Shown in pieces: positions 54,110 to 62,073 of a DNA stretch of 64,000 bases (position 1 is the first letter of the stretch; every line of letters starts with the position of its first letter). The DNA is from Thalassotalea eurytherma (lineage in GTDB: Bacteria; Pseudomonadota; Gammaproteobacteria; Enterobacterales; Alteromonadaceae). A program made the position numbers and the translations under genes. The notes below the pieces were generated by a model that worked only from the letters and a program-made list of their open reading frames with translations, searched no databases and had not been told where the DNA came from. Location of the stretch: assembly GCF_030161415.1 (NCBI RefSeq), contig NZ_BSSU01000004.1, positions 186,001 to 250,000 of the forward strand, read 5' to 3'.

Positions 54110-55054
54110 TTAATCTAAGATCCGTGCACCATGGGTGTCTGCTTCGCAGACATGGACAAAGCCCAGTGACGTTTTTAAGTAATTCTCTTTTAACCAACAA
54201 GCAAGTTCATTCGCTGTTTGTTCATTTTCACAAACACAAAATAAAGTAGGCCCAGAGCCTGAAATGCCAACCGCAAGACCACCTTGCGCTAGCAAGTATT
54301 GTCTTGCTTCATCAAAGCCCGGTAATAAGTGTTTGCGGTAAGGTTCAGCGATTACATCTTCAAACGTAGAGAAAGCTTGTTGTGCATCTTGGCGATAACA
54401 AGCATCAACAAATGACGCTAATGTTTGGCCATACTCGATTGCTTGTGCTCTGGTGTAACTGTCAGGTAGCACATCTCTAGCTGCCTTGGTAGACACTTCA
54501 ATGCCTGGATACGCCATGATGTAATAGTGATCATTAAAACTTGGTAGCGTTGTTGTGACCTTTTGCGTTTGCGGCAACATCAGTTGCAAACCACCTAAAT
54601 AACAAGGCGCAACATTGTCGTAATGTAAACTACCACTAATTTGGGCTTCCATTTCACCCATCATTTTTAACAACTGTTGTTCATCAAAAGGCGCTTGATA
54701 AAATGTGTTTAAAGCAACCAAAGCAGCTACAACCGAACACGCACTGGAACCTAAACCACTACCAACCGGCATCTTTTTATCTAGCGTCAATTTTACCGGT
54801 TCAAATGCCAAATCATTCGTCTGCATATATTGATGAAATAAGACTAAGCAATGCCAAACAATATTTTGCTGAGGATCACTCGGCAACTTGTCAGCAAAAT
54901 CACCAACAATTGATAAATGGTTTGTCTCTGCACTTTCAATAGAGACCACATCGCCAAGTAATGTGCCATCAATTGGCTGTACTGCCATGCCAAGCACATC
55001 GAAACCAATACTCAGATTTCCAATCGATGCTGGAGCGAAAACGTTATATTTCAT
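54110..55054 (-). CDS. thrB: Homoserine kinase
   Basis: GHMP kinase phosphorylating homoserine. 314 residues: VFAPASIGNLSIGFDVLGMAVQP start, ATP loop KMPVGSGLGSSACSVVAALVALN (residues about 83-105) and GLAVGISGSGPTLFCVCE near the C terminus. The ATG at 55054 overlaps the thrA stop as TAATG; an upstream codon at 55072 would lie inside thrA and is not used. Confidence 0.97.
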   Translation of the reverse strand: MKYNVFAPASIGNLSIGFDVLGMAVQPIDGTLLGDVVSIESAETNHLSIVGDFADKLPSDPQQNIVWHCLVLFHQYMQTNDLAFEPVKLTLDKKMPVGSGLGSSACSVVAALVALNTFYQAPFDEQQLLKMMGEMEAQISGSLHYDNVAPCYLGGLQLMLPQTQKVTTTLPSFNDHYYIMAYPGIEVSTKAARDVLPDSYTRAQAIEYGQTLASFVDACYRQDAQQAFSTFEDVIAEPYRKHLLPGFDEARQYLLAQGGLAVGISGSGPTLFCVCENEQTANELACWLKENYLKTSLGFVHVCEADTHGARILD

Positions 55055-57516
55055 TAGCTTACTTGCTCCCACGCTAACGTTCTTAATAAATCACCGAAAA
55101 CACCTGCCGCGGTAACCGCAGCGCCCGCACCATAACCTCTCAAGACAAACGGAATTGGTTGGTAATAACGGCTATGAATTGCTAATGCATTTTCACCGTC
55201 TTTAATTGCATTGAGCGGGTGTGTGCCATTGACGGCTTCAATAGTCACTTTACATTGGCCATCAACAATATTGCCAATGTAACGTAATACTTTACCTTCT
55301 GCTTTTGCTTGTGCGACTTTTTCAACATAATAATCATCGATTTTTGTTAAGTTTGTCATAAACTCACTAACCGAACCGTTAGCGTCAAAGTCACTTGGCA
55401 AAACAGGTTCAATATCAATATCACTTAACTCTAATTGCAACCCCGCTTCACGGGCTAAAATTAACAGCTTACGGGCGACGTCCATACCACTTAAATCGTC
55501 ACGAGGATCTGGTTCGGTGAAACCGTTTTCTTTCGCGATAGCTGTTGCTTGAGAGATTGACATCCCTTCATCTAATTTACCAAAAATATAAGACAATGAG
55601 CCTGACAATATACCTTGAAATTGATGCAGTTCATCACCTGCTCTAAATAAGTTTTGTAACGTATCAATTACTGGTAAACCTGCACCTACCGTAGTTTCAT
55701 ACAGAAAACGACGTTTTGTATTTTGCGCAGCATTTCTTAGCGCTTGATAGTATTGCCAAGAGTCGGTATTCGCCTTCTTGTTAGGTGTTACCACATGAAA
55801 ACCTTGCTCTAAGTATTCAACATAGCTCATCGCTAAGTCTTCATTTGATGTACAATCAACTAACACGGGGTTGATTAAATGATTAGCTCGAACAAAATCT
55901 TTAATGTCTGAAACTTGCAGGGGAATCCGACCGCTGTCATCGTTTAACGACTGTTGCCATTGCGATAAGTCAATACCGCCACTTTTTACGAGCATACCTT
56001 TTGAGTTAGCAATGCCGTATACCGTTAAATCAATATTTTGCTTAGCAAGTGCTTTTTGTTGACGCGCCATTTGCTCAATAAGTTCACTACCAACTACACC
56101 GCACCCCACTAAGAACACATCGATTGATTGGTGGTGAGAAAAGAAATTTTGATGGCAAACTTTAATGGCATCTGTTGCTTTTCTGCCTTCAATGACCACA
56201 GAGATGCTGCGCTCAGAAGAGTCTTGAGCAATCGCGATAACGTTAACCCTAGCTTGTGCTAAAGAACTAAATAGCTTAGCAGCAACACCTTGTTGTTGTT
56301 GCATGCCATCACCGATTAGTGAAACAATTGATAGATTGTTTTGCAACTTGATGGGTTCAAGTAGGCCGTTAAATAGTTCTAACTCAAAGGCCTGATGTAA
56401 ACTCTTTTTAGCGCGCTTTGCATCTTTAGTATGGACACAAAAACTAATGCAATATTCACTTGAAGATTGAGAAATCATCACCGTTGAAATATTGGCATGG
56501 CTCATTGCTTCAAAAATACGGCTAGCCATACCAACCATGCCCTTCATACCCGGACCTGAAACATTAACCATAGTTAAATCATCAAGGTTTGATATTGCTT
56601 TAACAGACTCACCCTTTGAACGTTCATTACCTATCAACGTACCTTTCGCTTCAGGATTTGACGTATTTTTGATGTAACACTCGATATGGTTTTGCGCTAA
56701 TGGCCCTATCGTTTTAGGGTGTAATACTTTCGCTCCAAAATAAGAAAGTTCCATCGCCTCTTGATACGACAGATAGTCAAGAACAGTGGCTGTAGGAATA
56801 GAACGAGGATCAGCATTGTAAACGCCACTAACGTCTGTCCAAATTTCGCAAGCATCCGCTTGAGCACATACCGCTAAAACAGCAGCAGAATAATCAGAAC
56901 CATTGCGACCTAATGTCGTTAATTGACCATCAACACTTGTACCAATAAAACCAGGCATTAATCCAATACCGGCTAGCTCACCGTAATGTTTGCCATATTG
57001 CTCTTTGCTCTTAGCTAAATTCGCAACGGCATCTAATGATTCACTGTTAGTGTAAAGAAATTTTTCAGGGGCGATAACGCTAACTTGTTGACCTTGCGCG
57101 CTCAATACGCCATCTAGCAAAGAAACACTTACACGCTCGCCTAAACTGATAATACGTGCGTTGATGTGCTCTGGGCAATATGCAAGCAGGTGTGCACCTT
57201 CGAGGAAACGATCAAGCTGACCGACTAAATCACTGACATGCGCTTGTACTTTAGCACCATCAAAACCAGCGACTTTTTCACTAAGTGCTGTTGTAATATG
57301 AGTAGACGCTTGCTGAAATTTTGTTAAACCATCTTCAATAGCTTGTTTTTCGCCAATGTTATTCGCTAAATGCACAAGATGATTGGTGATACCTTGTGGC
57401 GCTGATACTACCACAGCAATAGCGTCAGATTGACTCTTAGTGGTAATAATTTGGGCGACATCCAAAAATCGTTCGGCATTGGCTAACGATGAACCACCAA
57501 ATTTCAGCACTCGCAT
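55054..57516 (-). CDS. thrA: Bifunctional aspartokinase I / homoserine dehydrogenase I
   Basis: 820 residues. N-terminal aspartate kinase (MRVLKFGGSSLANAERF, later LGRNGSDYSAAVLAVCAQADACEIWTDVSGVYNADPR), central ACT-type regulatory repeats (about 310-460: MVNVSGPGMKGMVGMASRIFEAMSHANISTVMISQSSSE) and C-terminal homoserine dehydrogenase (VFLVGCGVVGSELIEQMARQQ; VGAGLPVIDTLQNL; LSGSLSYIFGKLDEG; GFTEPDPRDDLSGMDVARKLLILARE). Threonine feedback is expected. First structural gene after the attenuator. Confidence 0.98.
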   Translation of the reverse strand: MRVLKFGGSSLANAERFLDVAQIITTKSQSDAIAVVVSAPQGITNHLVHLANNIGEKQAIEDGLTKFQQASTHITTALSEKVAGFDGAKVQAHVSDLVGQLDRFLEGAHLLAYCPEHINARIISLGERVSVSLLDGVLSAQGQQVSVIAPEKFLYTNSESLDAVANLAKSKEQYGKHYGELAGIGLMPGFIGTSVDGQLTTLGRNGSDYSAAVLAVCAQADACEIWTDVSGVYNADPRSIPTATVLDYLSYQEAMELSYFGAKVLHPKTIGPLAQNHIECYIKNTSNPEAKGTLIGNERSKGESVKAISNLDDLTMVNVSGPGMKGMVGMASRIFEAMSHANISTVMISQSSSEYCISFCVHTKDAKRAKKSLHQAFELELFNGLLEPIKLQNNLSIVSLIGDGMQQQQGVAAKLFSSLAQARVNVIAIAQDSSERSISVVIEGRKATDAIKVCHQNFFSHHQSIDVFLVGCGVVGSELIEQMARQQKALAKQNIDLTVYGIANSKGMLVKSGGIDLSQWQQSLNDDSGRIPLQVSDIKDFVRANHLINPVLVDCTSNEDLAMSYVEYLEQGFHVVTPNKKANTDSWQYYQALRNAAQNTKRRFLYETTVGAGLPVIDTLQNLFRAGDELHQFQGILSGSLSYIFGKLDEGMSISQATAIAKENGFTEPDPRDDLSGMDVARKLLILAREAGLQLELSDIDIEPVLPSDFDANGSVSEFMTNLTKIDDYYVEKVAQAKAEGKVLRYIGNIVDGQCKVTIEAVNGTHPLNAIKDGENALAIHSRYYQPIPFVLRGYGAGAAVTAAGVFGDLLRTLAWEQVS

Positions 57517-57540
57517 TTTCTTCCCCTTTTTAAAACAAAA

Positions 57541-57569
57541 AAGCCCGTAACTTTTGAGGTCACGGGCTT
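57541..57569 (-). terminator. Threonine-operon attenuator
   Basis: On the minus strand arms AAGCCCGTGAC and GTTACGGGCTT (one G-U pair) with a short loop are followed by a T run (to about 57530), 23 bases downstream of the leader-peptide stop and 14 bases before the thrA ribosome site. A classic transcription attenuator. Confidence 0.9.
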
Positions 57570-57592
57570 TATAAAAATATATTTTTTACGCG

Positions 57593-57667
57593 TCAGCCAA
57601 TGACCATCTGCTCAATAATGAGGATGGTAATCGTGGTCGTGGTAATTAGGCTATTAAGTATACGCAT
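57593..57667 (-). CDS. thrL: thr operon leader peptide
   Basis: 24 codons from ATG 57667 to TGA: MRILNSLITTTTITILIIEQ... with five threonines and six isoleucines clustered at residues 8-18. Ribosome stalling when charged tRNA-Thr or tRNA-Ile is scarce would relieve the downstream terminator. Position, codon content and following hairpin all match E. coli thrL. Too short for ordinary gene callers. Confidence 0.92.
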   Translation of the reverse strand: MRILNSLITTTTITILIIEQMVIG

Positions 57668-57767
57668 GACTTTAAACTGCCTGAGAAAAAGCTTAGAGTC
57701 AATACTTTAATTTAAAAAAATAGTTATAAGATATTTACGTTTTAGAAATGTAATATGATGTGAAAAA

Positions 57768-58715
57768 TTACACGCAGGCAATCAAAGTTTTGTTGACTGC
57801 AACTTGGTTTCTACCCAGTGCTTTTGCTTCGTATAAGGCTTGGTCTGCATGAGCAATTAAATCTTCATAACGAAAATCATCATCGCCTATCGTAGCAACG
57901 CCAATGCTTGTCGTCACATTGATTGGCTCTTCATTAAATAACAAAGCGATATCTTCAATACGTTGACGAATTTTTTCTGCAACATCTAGCGCACCAGCAA
58001 TGCCGGTCTCTGGCAAAATGACAGCAAACTCTTCACCACCATAGCGACCAAAGGTATCCGAAATTCGAATAAGCTCTTCAATAACTTTAGCGGTTTCAAT
58101 TAGCACCATATCGCCACACTGATGTCCGTAGTTATCATTTATGCGTTTGAAGTGATCTAAGTCAAACATAATTAATGCTAAATCTGCATCGTATCGTCGT
58201 GCACGAGCAAACTCTTGCGCTAAACACTCTTCCCAATGCTTACGGTTGTATACTTGCGTTAGACCATCGATTCTATTTGCCATTGCCAAATCATCTAATG
58301 TTTTTCTTAACATAGTTTGGTAATGACAAACGTCGGTAACATCTTCTATTAATATACAGATATGTGTCAGCTGACCTTTATCTTCTATTGGAGTAAAGGT
58401 GACATTTTGCGCCATATAATGGCTATCGGTAGTAATTGGTCGTGTATGAGGCAACTCAAATAAATGATGACGTTGTTCCCAAGAACAAAACGAAGGAGAA
58501 TTAAGTTGTTTAACACCGTTAAGCTTACGTTCAAACCAACGCTTAGGCAATTCAGGGAACACATCGTAAACAGACAAATCACACACATCTTTAAATTGTT
58601 TGTTAGCGTGGATCGCCAAAAAGTTATTCCAAAAAACAATGCGATAATCTAAATCTAAAACAATAACACCTGAATTAAGCTGGTTAGTTACTTTTTCACA
58701 GAAACTTAACGTCAT
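57768..58715 (-). CDS. PAS-GGDEF diguanylate cyclase
   Basis: 315 residues. An N-terminal PAS domain (GVIVLDLDYRIVFWNNFLAIHANK, about 15-140) is joined to a GGDEF domain (about 150-305): DGLTQVYNRKHWEECLAQEF, LALIMFDLDHFKRINDNYGHQCGD, active-site GGEEF in FGRYGGEEFAVILPE and an intact inhibitory RxxD (RISD) five residues before it. No membrane segment. Last gene of a response regulator-CheC-GGDEF operon; its ATG overlaps the CheC-like stop (TAATG). Confidence 0.92.
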   Translation of the reverse strand: MTLSFCEKVTNQLNSGVIVLDLDYRIVFWNNFLAIHANKQFKDVCDLSVYDVFPELPKRWFERKLNGVKQLNSPSFCSWEQRHHLFELPHTRPITTDSHYMAQNVTFTPIEDKGQLTHICILIEDVTDVCHYQTMLRKTLDDLAMANRIDGLTQVYNRKHWEECLAQEFARARRYDADLALIMFDLDHFKRINDNYGHQCGDMVLIETAKVIEELIRISDTFGRYGGEEFAVILPETGIAGALDVAEKIRQRIEDIALLFNEEPINVTTSIGVATIGDDDFRYEDLIAHADQALYEAKALGRNQVAVNKTLIACV

Positions 58716-59323
58716 TAGAATTCTTCCAAGATGCGATCTAGCACCGATTTAATGTTACTAATTGCAGATTCAGGAATAAGTAAAATCATATCGCAGTTAA
58801 ACGAGAAGTCTGTTACGCGATAGGTAATTTTCACTTTTAACGCCAAATCCCAATGAAATAAAAGATTTTCGACATGTTCTACCAAAGGGTTTTGAGAAGC
58901 AGACAACAAACGGGGCGCACTGTAAGACATTTGATTGTCTATTTGAGAGGCAAACACATTTAAAAATGTTGTTGTTAATATTGAGCTTATATCAATAAGC
59001 TGCTCTTCTTCACTTAACTCACCAGGTTCATACCCTAGTAAATCAGCTATTTGTAAAGAGTCTTGAGATTGGTAAACCAATAAAGCTTCGCCGCGAATAC
59101 CTTCATAGCCAAAAAAGCCTTGGCTAACAATCGCAGAAGCTAATGTTTTATCGTTTAACGTGATCGACAAAGAGCTGGCGTCTACCTGCTCAATACTTGG
59201 CACTCTTAAATCAACAAAAGTGTCTAAGTAACGAGCAAGCTGATCACTCGCTTGCCCCATTGCAACATTGATCAACTCCTGCAAACAATCTTGCTGATCT
59301 TCATTTAAATTGAACGCACTCAT
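58715..59323 (-). CDS. CheC/CheX-like phosphatase
   Basis: 202 residues. The CheC signature D-x3-E-x2-N is present once near the N terminus (D12, E16, N19 in QDCLQELINVAMGQASDQLA). The expected second copy is degenerate: in LIDISSILTTTFLNVF the catalytic E and N positions read D and S. This suggests a one-site phosphatase. It overlaps the response regulator gene by four bases (ATGA) and the cyclase gene by one. Its substrate is most likely that receiver. Confidence 0.85.
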   Translation of the reverse strand: MSAFNLNEDQQDCLQELINVAMGQASDQLARYLDTFVDLRVPSIEQVDASSLSITLNDKTLASAIVSQGFFGYEGIRGEALLVYQSQDSLQIADLLGYEPGELSEEEQLIDISSILTTTFLNVFASQIDNQMSYSAPRLLSASQNPLVEHVENLLFHWDLALKVKITYRVTDFSFNCDMILLIPESAISNIKSVLDRILEEF

Positions 59324-59685
59324 ATATATCCATGTTGTTGTAAATTTGAGGTCAGTACCTCTGCATTTACCGGCTTCCTTAAAAACGCTTTCGCTCCTAG
59401 TAGCATCACTTTGTTCTGCATTTCCGGCTGAATATCAGCTGAAATAACAAAGACTGCGGTATCTAAATTAAGTTTTTGGATTCCCTGTAAAACACCAACG
59501 CCATCAATATCGGGCATGGTTAAATCAAGAAATAGCACGTCTACGCTATTATCTCGTAACAAGGTAAGGGCTTCTCGGCCATTCGATGCTGTTTTAATAT
59601 CGACTTGCCATTGTTCAGGAAGTGAACGAAGTACTTGTTTACGGGCAAGGTTAGAGTCATCACATATAAGAACTGACGAGCTCAT
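59320..59685 (-). CDS. Single-domain response regulator (CheY-like)
   Basis: 121-residue receiver with no output domain. Acidic pair D9-D10 (LICDDSNLARKQVLRSL), phosphoacceptor D54 (VDVLFLDLTMPDIDG), S82 (VFVISAD) and K104 (LRKPVNAE) are all present, so it should be phosphorylated normally. First gene of the operon with CheC-like and PAS-GGDEF genes. No kinase gene is nearby. Confidence 0.94.
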   Translation of the reverse strand: MSSSVLICDDSNLARKQVLRSLPEQWQVDIKTASNGREALTLLRDNSVDVLFLDLTMPDIDGVGVLQGIQKLNLDTAVFVISADIQPEMQNKVMLLGAKAFLRKPVNAEVLTSNLQQHGYI

Positions 59686-59825
59686 TGTGGGAAATCCTTT
59701 TATTGTTATTTTTGTTCTTTGCCATTAATTTAACTTAAATGACCAGCTTTTTAAACAAAAAATTTACATAGGATTTACAAGATTGTATTACTGAAAGTAT
59801 ATCAATAACATAGATAAACTATTGA

Positions 59826-59848
59826 AAGTGGTTAAGCAATAACCACTT
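59826..59848. terminator. Hairpin over the stop of the 30-residue ORF
   Basis: AAGTGGTT / AACCACTT with a seven-base loop that contains part of the stop region. T content downstream on the minus strand is weak, so its role may be RNA stability rather than termination. Confidence 0.4.
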
Positions 59849-59924
59849 GAAACATAACAATAGAAATAATTGCCGATGTTAGGTAAATACTAATCATTTT
59901 TAAATTATCAGAAGACAGTTTCAT
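59832..59924 (-). CDS. Predicted 30-residue single-pass membrane peptide
   Basis: ATG 59924 with GGAG eight bases upstream, 30 codons to TAA. The N terminus MKLSSDNLKM is polar; residues about 11-30 (ISIYLTSAIISIVMFQVVIA) form one hydrophobic helix. Resembles the YnhF/YoaK class of tiny inner-membrane proteins in size and layout, but I cannot claim homology. It sits in a 331-base gap between the response-regulator operon and the metalloprotease gene. A hairpin (59826-59848) overlaps its stop. Confidence 0.6.
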   Translation of the reverse strand: MKLSSDNLKMISIYLTSAIISIVMFQVVIA

Positions 59925-60016
59925 ATTGTAAGCTCCAAAGTTATCAATGAAGCCATTTTAACTTTTGGTTAAATAGTAAACTGTTGTTTGTTTTTACCTA
60001 GCGTAACAATTTGTAA

Positions 60017-60709
60017 TCAGTTAAAGACAGACAAGCCGATTTTATGACGTTTAATCCAATCTTTTTGAACATCATAATTTGGCATGAATTGAGCAACTAG
60101 CTGCCAGAAGTCAGCAGAATGATTCATATGTTGAAGGTGGCAAAGTTCATGAACAATAATGTAATCGATAACGTCATCGGGCATCATTGCTAAGAGTGAA
60201 TTAAAGGTTAACTGCTGCTTGGAATTACAGCTACCCCAACGAGACTTATAATATCTAATTTTATAGGTAACTGGCGTTAATTGAGTTTTTGCGATCCAAT
60301 AAGGAAGTCGTAGCGCTAACTTTTCACTAATGATTTGATTGAAGTAAGTCAATAACGCATTTTTTACCAATGTGGGACTGTGTTCATCGCTAACACTTTG
60401 ATTAACCAAAACATGGAGGTAATCGCCAGTAGCAATAACTGGAGCTTTTTGTTGAGACTGATAGTTAAGTGTATGAGTTTGACCAGCAAACAATATACCT
60501 TCGTCTTCGCAAAACGCATTTTGCTTAGCAAGGGTATTGTTCACGCTTTGCTTTAATTTACGACCAATCCAATGGGACTTCTCAAGCAAAAACTGGTCTA
60601 TTTTTGACTGACAGACATAAACCGGGGCACGCACAAACACTTGCCCGTCTTTAACAGTAATAGCAAGCGTTTTACGCTTAGCGCTGCGCGCTAGTTGATA
60701 AGAGATCAC
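60017..60709 (-). CDS. YgjP-like M48-type metallopeptidase (DUF45)
   Basis: 230 residues of the WLM/YgjP family. The zinc motif is IIVHELCHLQHMNHSADFWQLVAQFMPNYD (HExxH, residues about 175-204). The family hallmark RYYKSRWGSCNSKQQLTFNSLLAMMPDDVIDYI precedes it. Short N-terminal beta region. GTG start 21 bases after yebG, so the two may share a transcript and SOS control. Substrate unknown. Confidence 0.88.
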   Translation of the reverse strand: MISYQLARSAKRKTLAITVKDGQVFVRAPVYVCQSKIDQFLLEKSHWIGRKLKQSVNNTLAKQNAFCEDEGILFAGQTHTLNYQSQQKAPVIATGDYLHVLVNQSVSDEHSPTLVKNALLTYFNQIISEKLALRLPYWIAKTQLTPVTYKIRYYKSRWGSCNSKQQLTFNSLLAMMPDDVIDYIIVHELCHLQHMNHSADFWQLVAQFMPNYDVQKDWIKRHKIGLSVFN

Positions 60710-60730
60710 TACGTGCTAGTTGATAATCTG

Positions 60731-61042
60731 TTAAGCGACGTCTTTTTTATCTTCAGCTTGCTGCTCAGGCTTCTCTGCAACCTTTTTAACCGGCTTAGGT
60801 TTTGTCACTTTAGGCTTTTTAGCCTGCAAAGCGATCAATAGCTCTTCTCGATGTGACGCTAAATAAATGCTTAACTCTTCAGTCACGTCTTCAGATAATT
60901 CTACTGGCGATTTGGCAAATATTTCAGTGAGGTTATCTGCCATATCAAGCATTTTGTCATATTCATCTGCCGCCTTCTTATCCATAAACGTTTTTACCTC
61001 CGCGTTTTGGCGAATCACTACGTAACGAGTTTCAACTGCCAT
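60731..61042 (-). CDS. yebG: SOS-inducible protein YebG
   Basis: 103 residues. MAVETRYVVIRQNAEVKTFMDKKAADEYDKMLDMADNL matches E. coli YebG closely, followed by the usual helix and a C-terminal low-complexity tail rich in K, P, E. AGAGGA seven bases before the ATG. A LexA box lies about 41 bases upstream, in agreement with SOS control in E. coli. Molecular function not established. Confidence 0.9.
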   Translation of the reverse strand: MAVETRYVVIRQNAEVKTFMDKKAADEYDKMLDMADNLTEIFAKSPVELSEDVTEELSIYLASHREELLIALQAKKPKVTKPKPVKKVAEKPEQQAEDKKDVA

Positions 61043-61082
61043 TAGAATTCCTCTTATTCAAACCATTTTCTTGCTTATTAAG

Positions 61083-61098
61083 CTGTATAAATCAACAG
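61083..61098. promoter_or_regulatory. LexA (SOS) box of yebG
   Basis: CTGTATAAATCAACAG fits CTG-N10-CAG with CTGT and ACAG half-sites; flanking TA extends the match on one side. Position just upstream of yebG is as expected. Confidence 0.82.
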
Positions 61099-61321
61099 TA
61101 GCACAATTAAAAATTGATTAAAAGATAACAACAGTTAATTACTTGGGTATTTTGAAGACATTCGAATAAACCTCGGCAAAAGGGTCTTTAACGTATTCAG
61201 TTAGTTACGATAGGGAGTAACTCACAATATAAATGTTTGATAGGAAGGTTTGAAAATATGAAGCGCCTAACTTTTGCGCTTGCTAGGTAACTTGTTAACT
61301 CACTGATTAGATCCCTCTAAT

Positions 61322-61555
61322 TTAAACTCCCGTTAACTGCGCCTCAAAGTGCCCTGACTCAATAAGGTCATTAACTTGTGCTCTTGCAGATGGTGAAAGA
61401 TTTGGATACTCAATTTCAAGATAATCAATAACTTCTTCAGGTGACCACGATCCAAGCGACGTAACGAAGTCATAAAAATCATTTTGAATTTCTCGTAACG
61501 ATTGGTAATTCTGCTTAGTTAAAATCACTTCTTTCTCAGTAATGACTAAATGCAC
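61322..61555 (-). CDS. Hypothetical 77-residue acidic protein
   Basis: Not recognised. Helical with KQNYQSLREIQNDFYDFVTSLGSWSPEEVIDYLEIEYPNLSPSARAQVNDLIESGHFEAQL; no signal peptide or membrane segment. A clean ATG opens it, and codon usage looks like that of its neighbours. Isolated, with long AT-rich gaps on both sides. Confidence 0.62.
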   Translation of the reverse strand: MHLVITEKEVILTKQNYQSLREIQNDFYDFVTSLGSWSPEEVIDYLEIEYPNLSPSARAQVNDLIESGHFEAQLTGV

Positions 61556-62073
61556 CTAAATTCCCTTGTTTTTTAAAGCCATTATCACTAGCTGACTATC
61601 ATTGTGAAGTGTGGCGATGACTGTCCTATCAAATAATTAGCTTATTATATCGTTATATATACGTAACTCGTTTTACTTAGTTTGATAGCTTCACTATGTA
61701 TGGGCGACAAAATTAAATATATTAATAGAGATAACCAGCAAAAGAATATAGCAAAAAATACCTAAAAAACCTTTTCTACAGCAAAAGTTCTACATGATTT
61801 TTTATATGAACTGCAGGAAATAACCAAATAAAAAATCACTGGGAGCACCAGCAAAAACATATAGTTCAAACAATTAAATCCATAGCACCATGAGCTGTTG
61901 TTCACTTTGAACCAAAGGAGGCATAAATGCCTCGTTTAAAGGCAAAGCTTAAAAATAGGCATTCGTCGTTAGTGTACTATTTAACAACATAAAGTTACCG
62001 CCGTTTATTGCTCATATCAACATTTAACACTTAACTTTATTGAGCAATGTAAAAACATTAAAGGGTCAATCAG
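61556..62073. other. Long AT-rich intergenic region
   Basis: About 520 bases between the 77-residue gene and the GGDEF-EAL gene. It holds a possible 21-codon ORF on the plus strand (61927-61992) with a perfect GGAGG five bases upstream (61918-61922), and an inverted repeat ATTGCTCA / TGAGCAAT (62007-62014, 62041-62048) with a 26-base loop. I see no promoter pair, tRNA or mobile-element remnant that I would defend. Confidence 0.4.
61927..61992 (+). CDS. Possible 21-residue basic microprotein
   Basis: ATG 61927 preceded by AAAGGAGG (61915-61922) with a four-base spacer, then MPRLKAKLKNRHSS... to TAA. The AGGCAT / ATGCCT palindrome includes the start codon, so the ribosome site could be occluded by local structure. 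Too short to judge by codon use; offered as a candidate only. Confidence 0.25.
   Translation: MPRLKAKLKNRHSSLVYYLTT

Noticed and set aside
57668-57767. TTGACT near the thrL start as the -35 of the thr promoter
   Set aside because: The matching -10 would fall almost on the leader ATG, leaving no room for a leader; the true promoter must lie further upstream and I could not place it.
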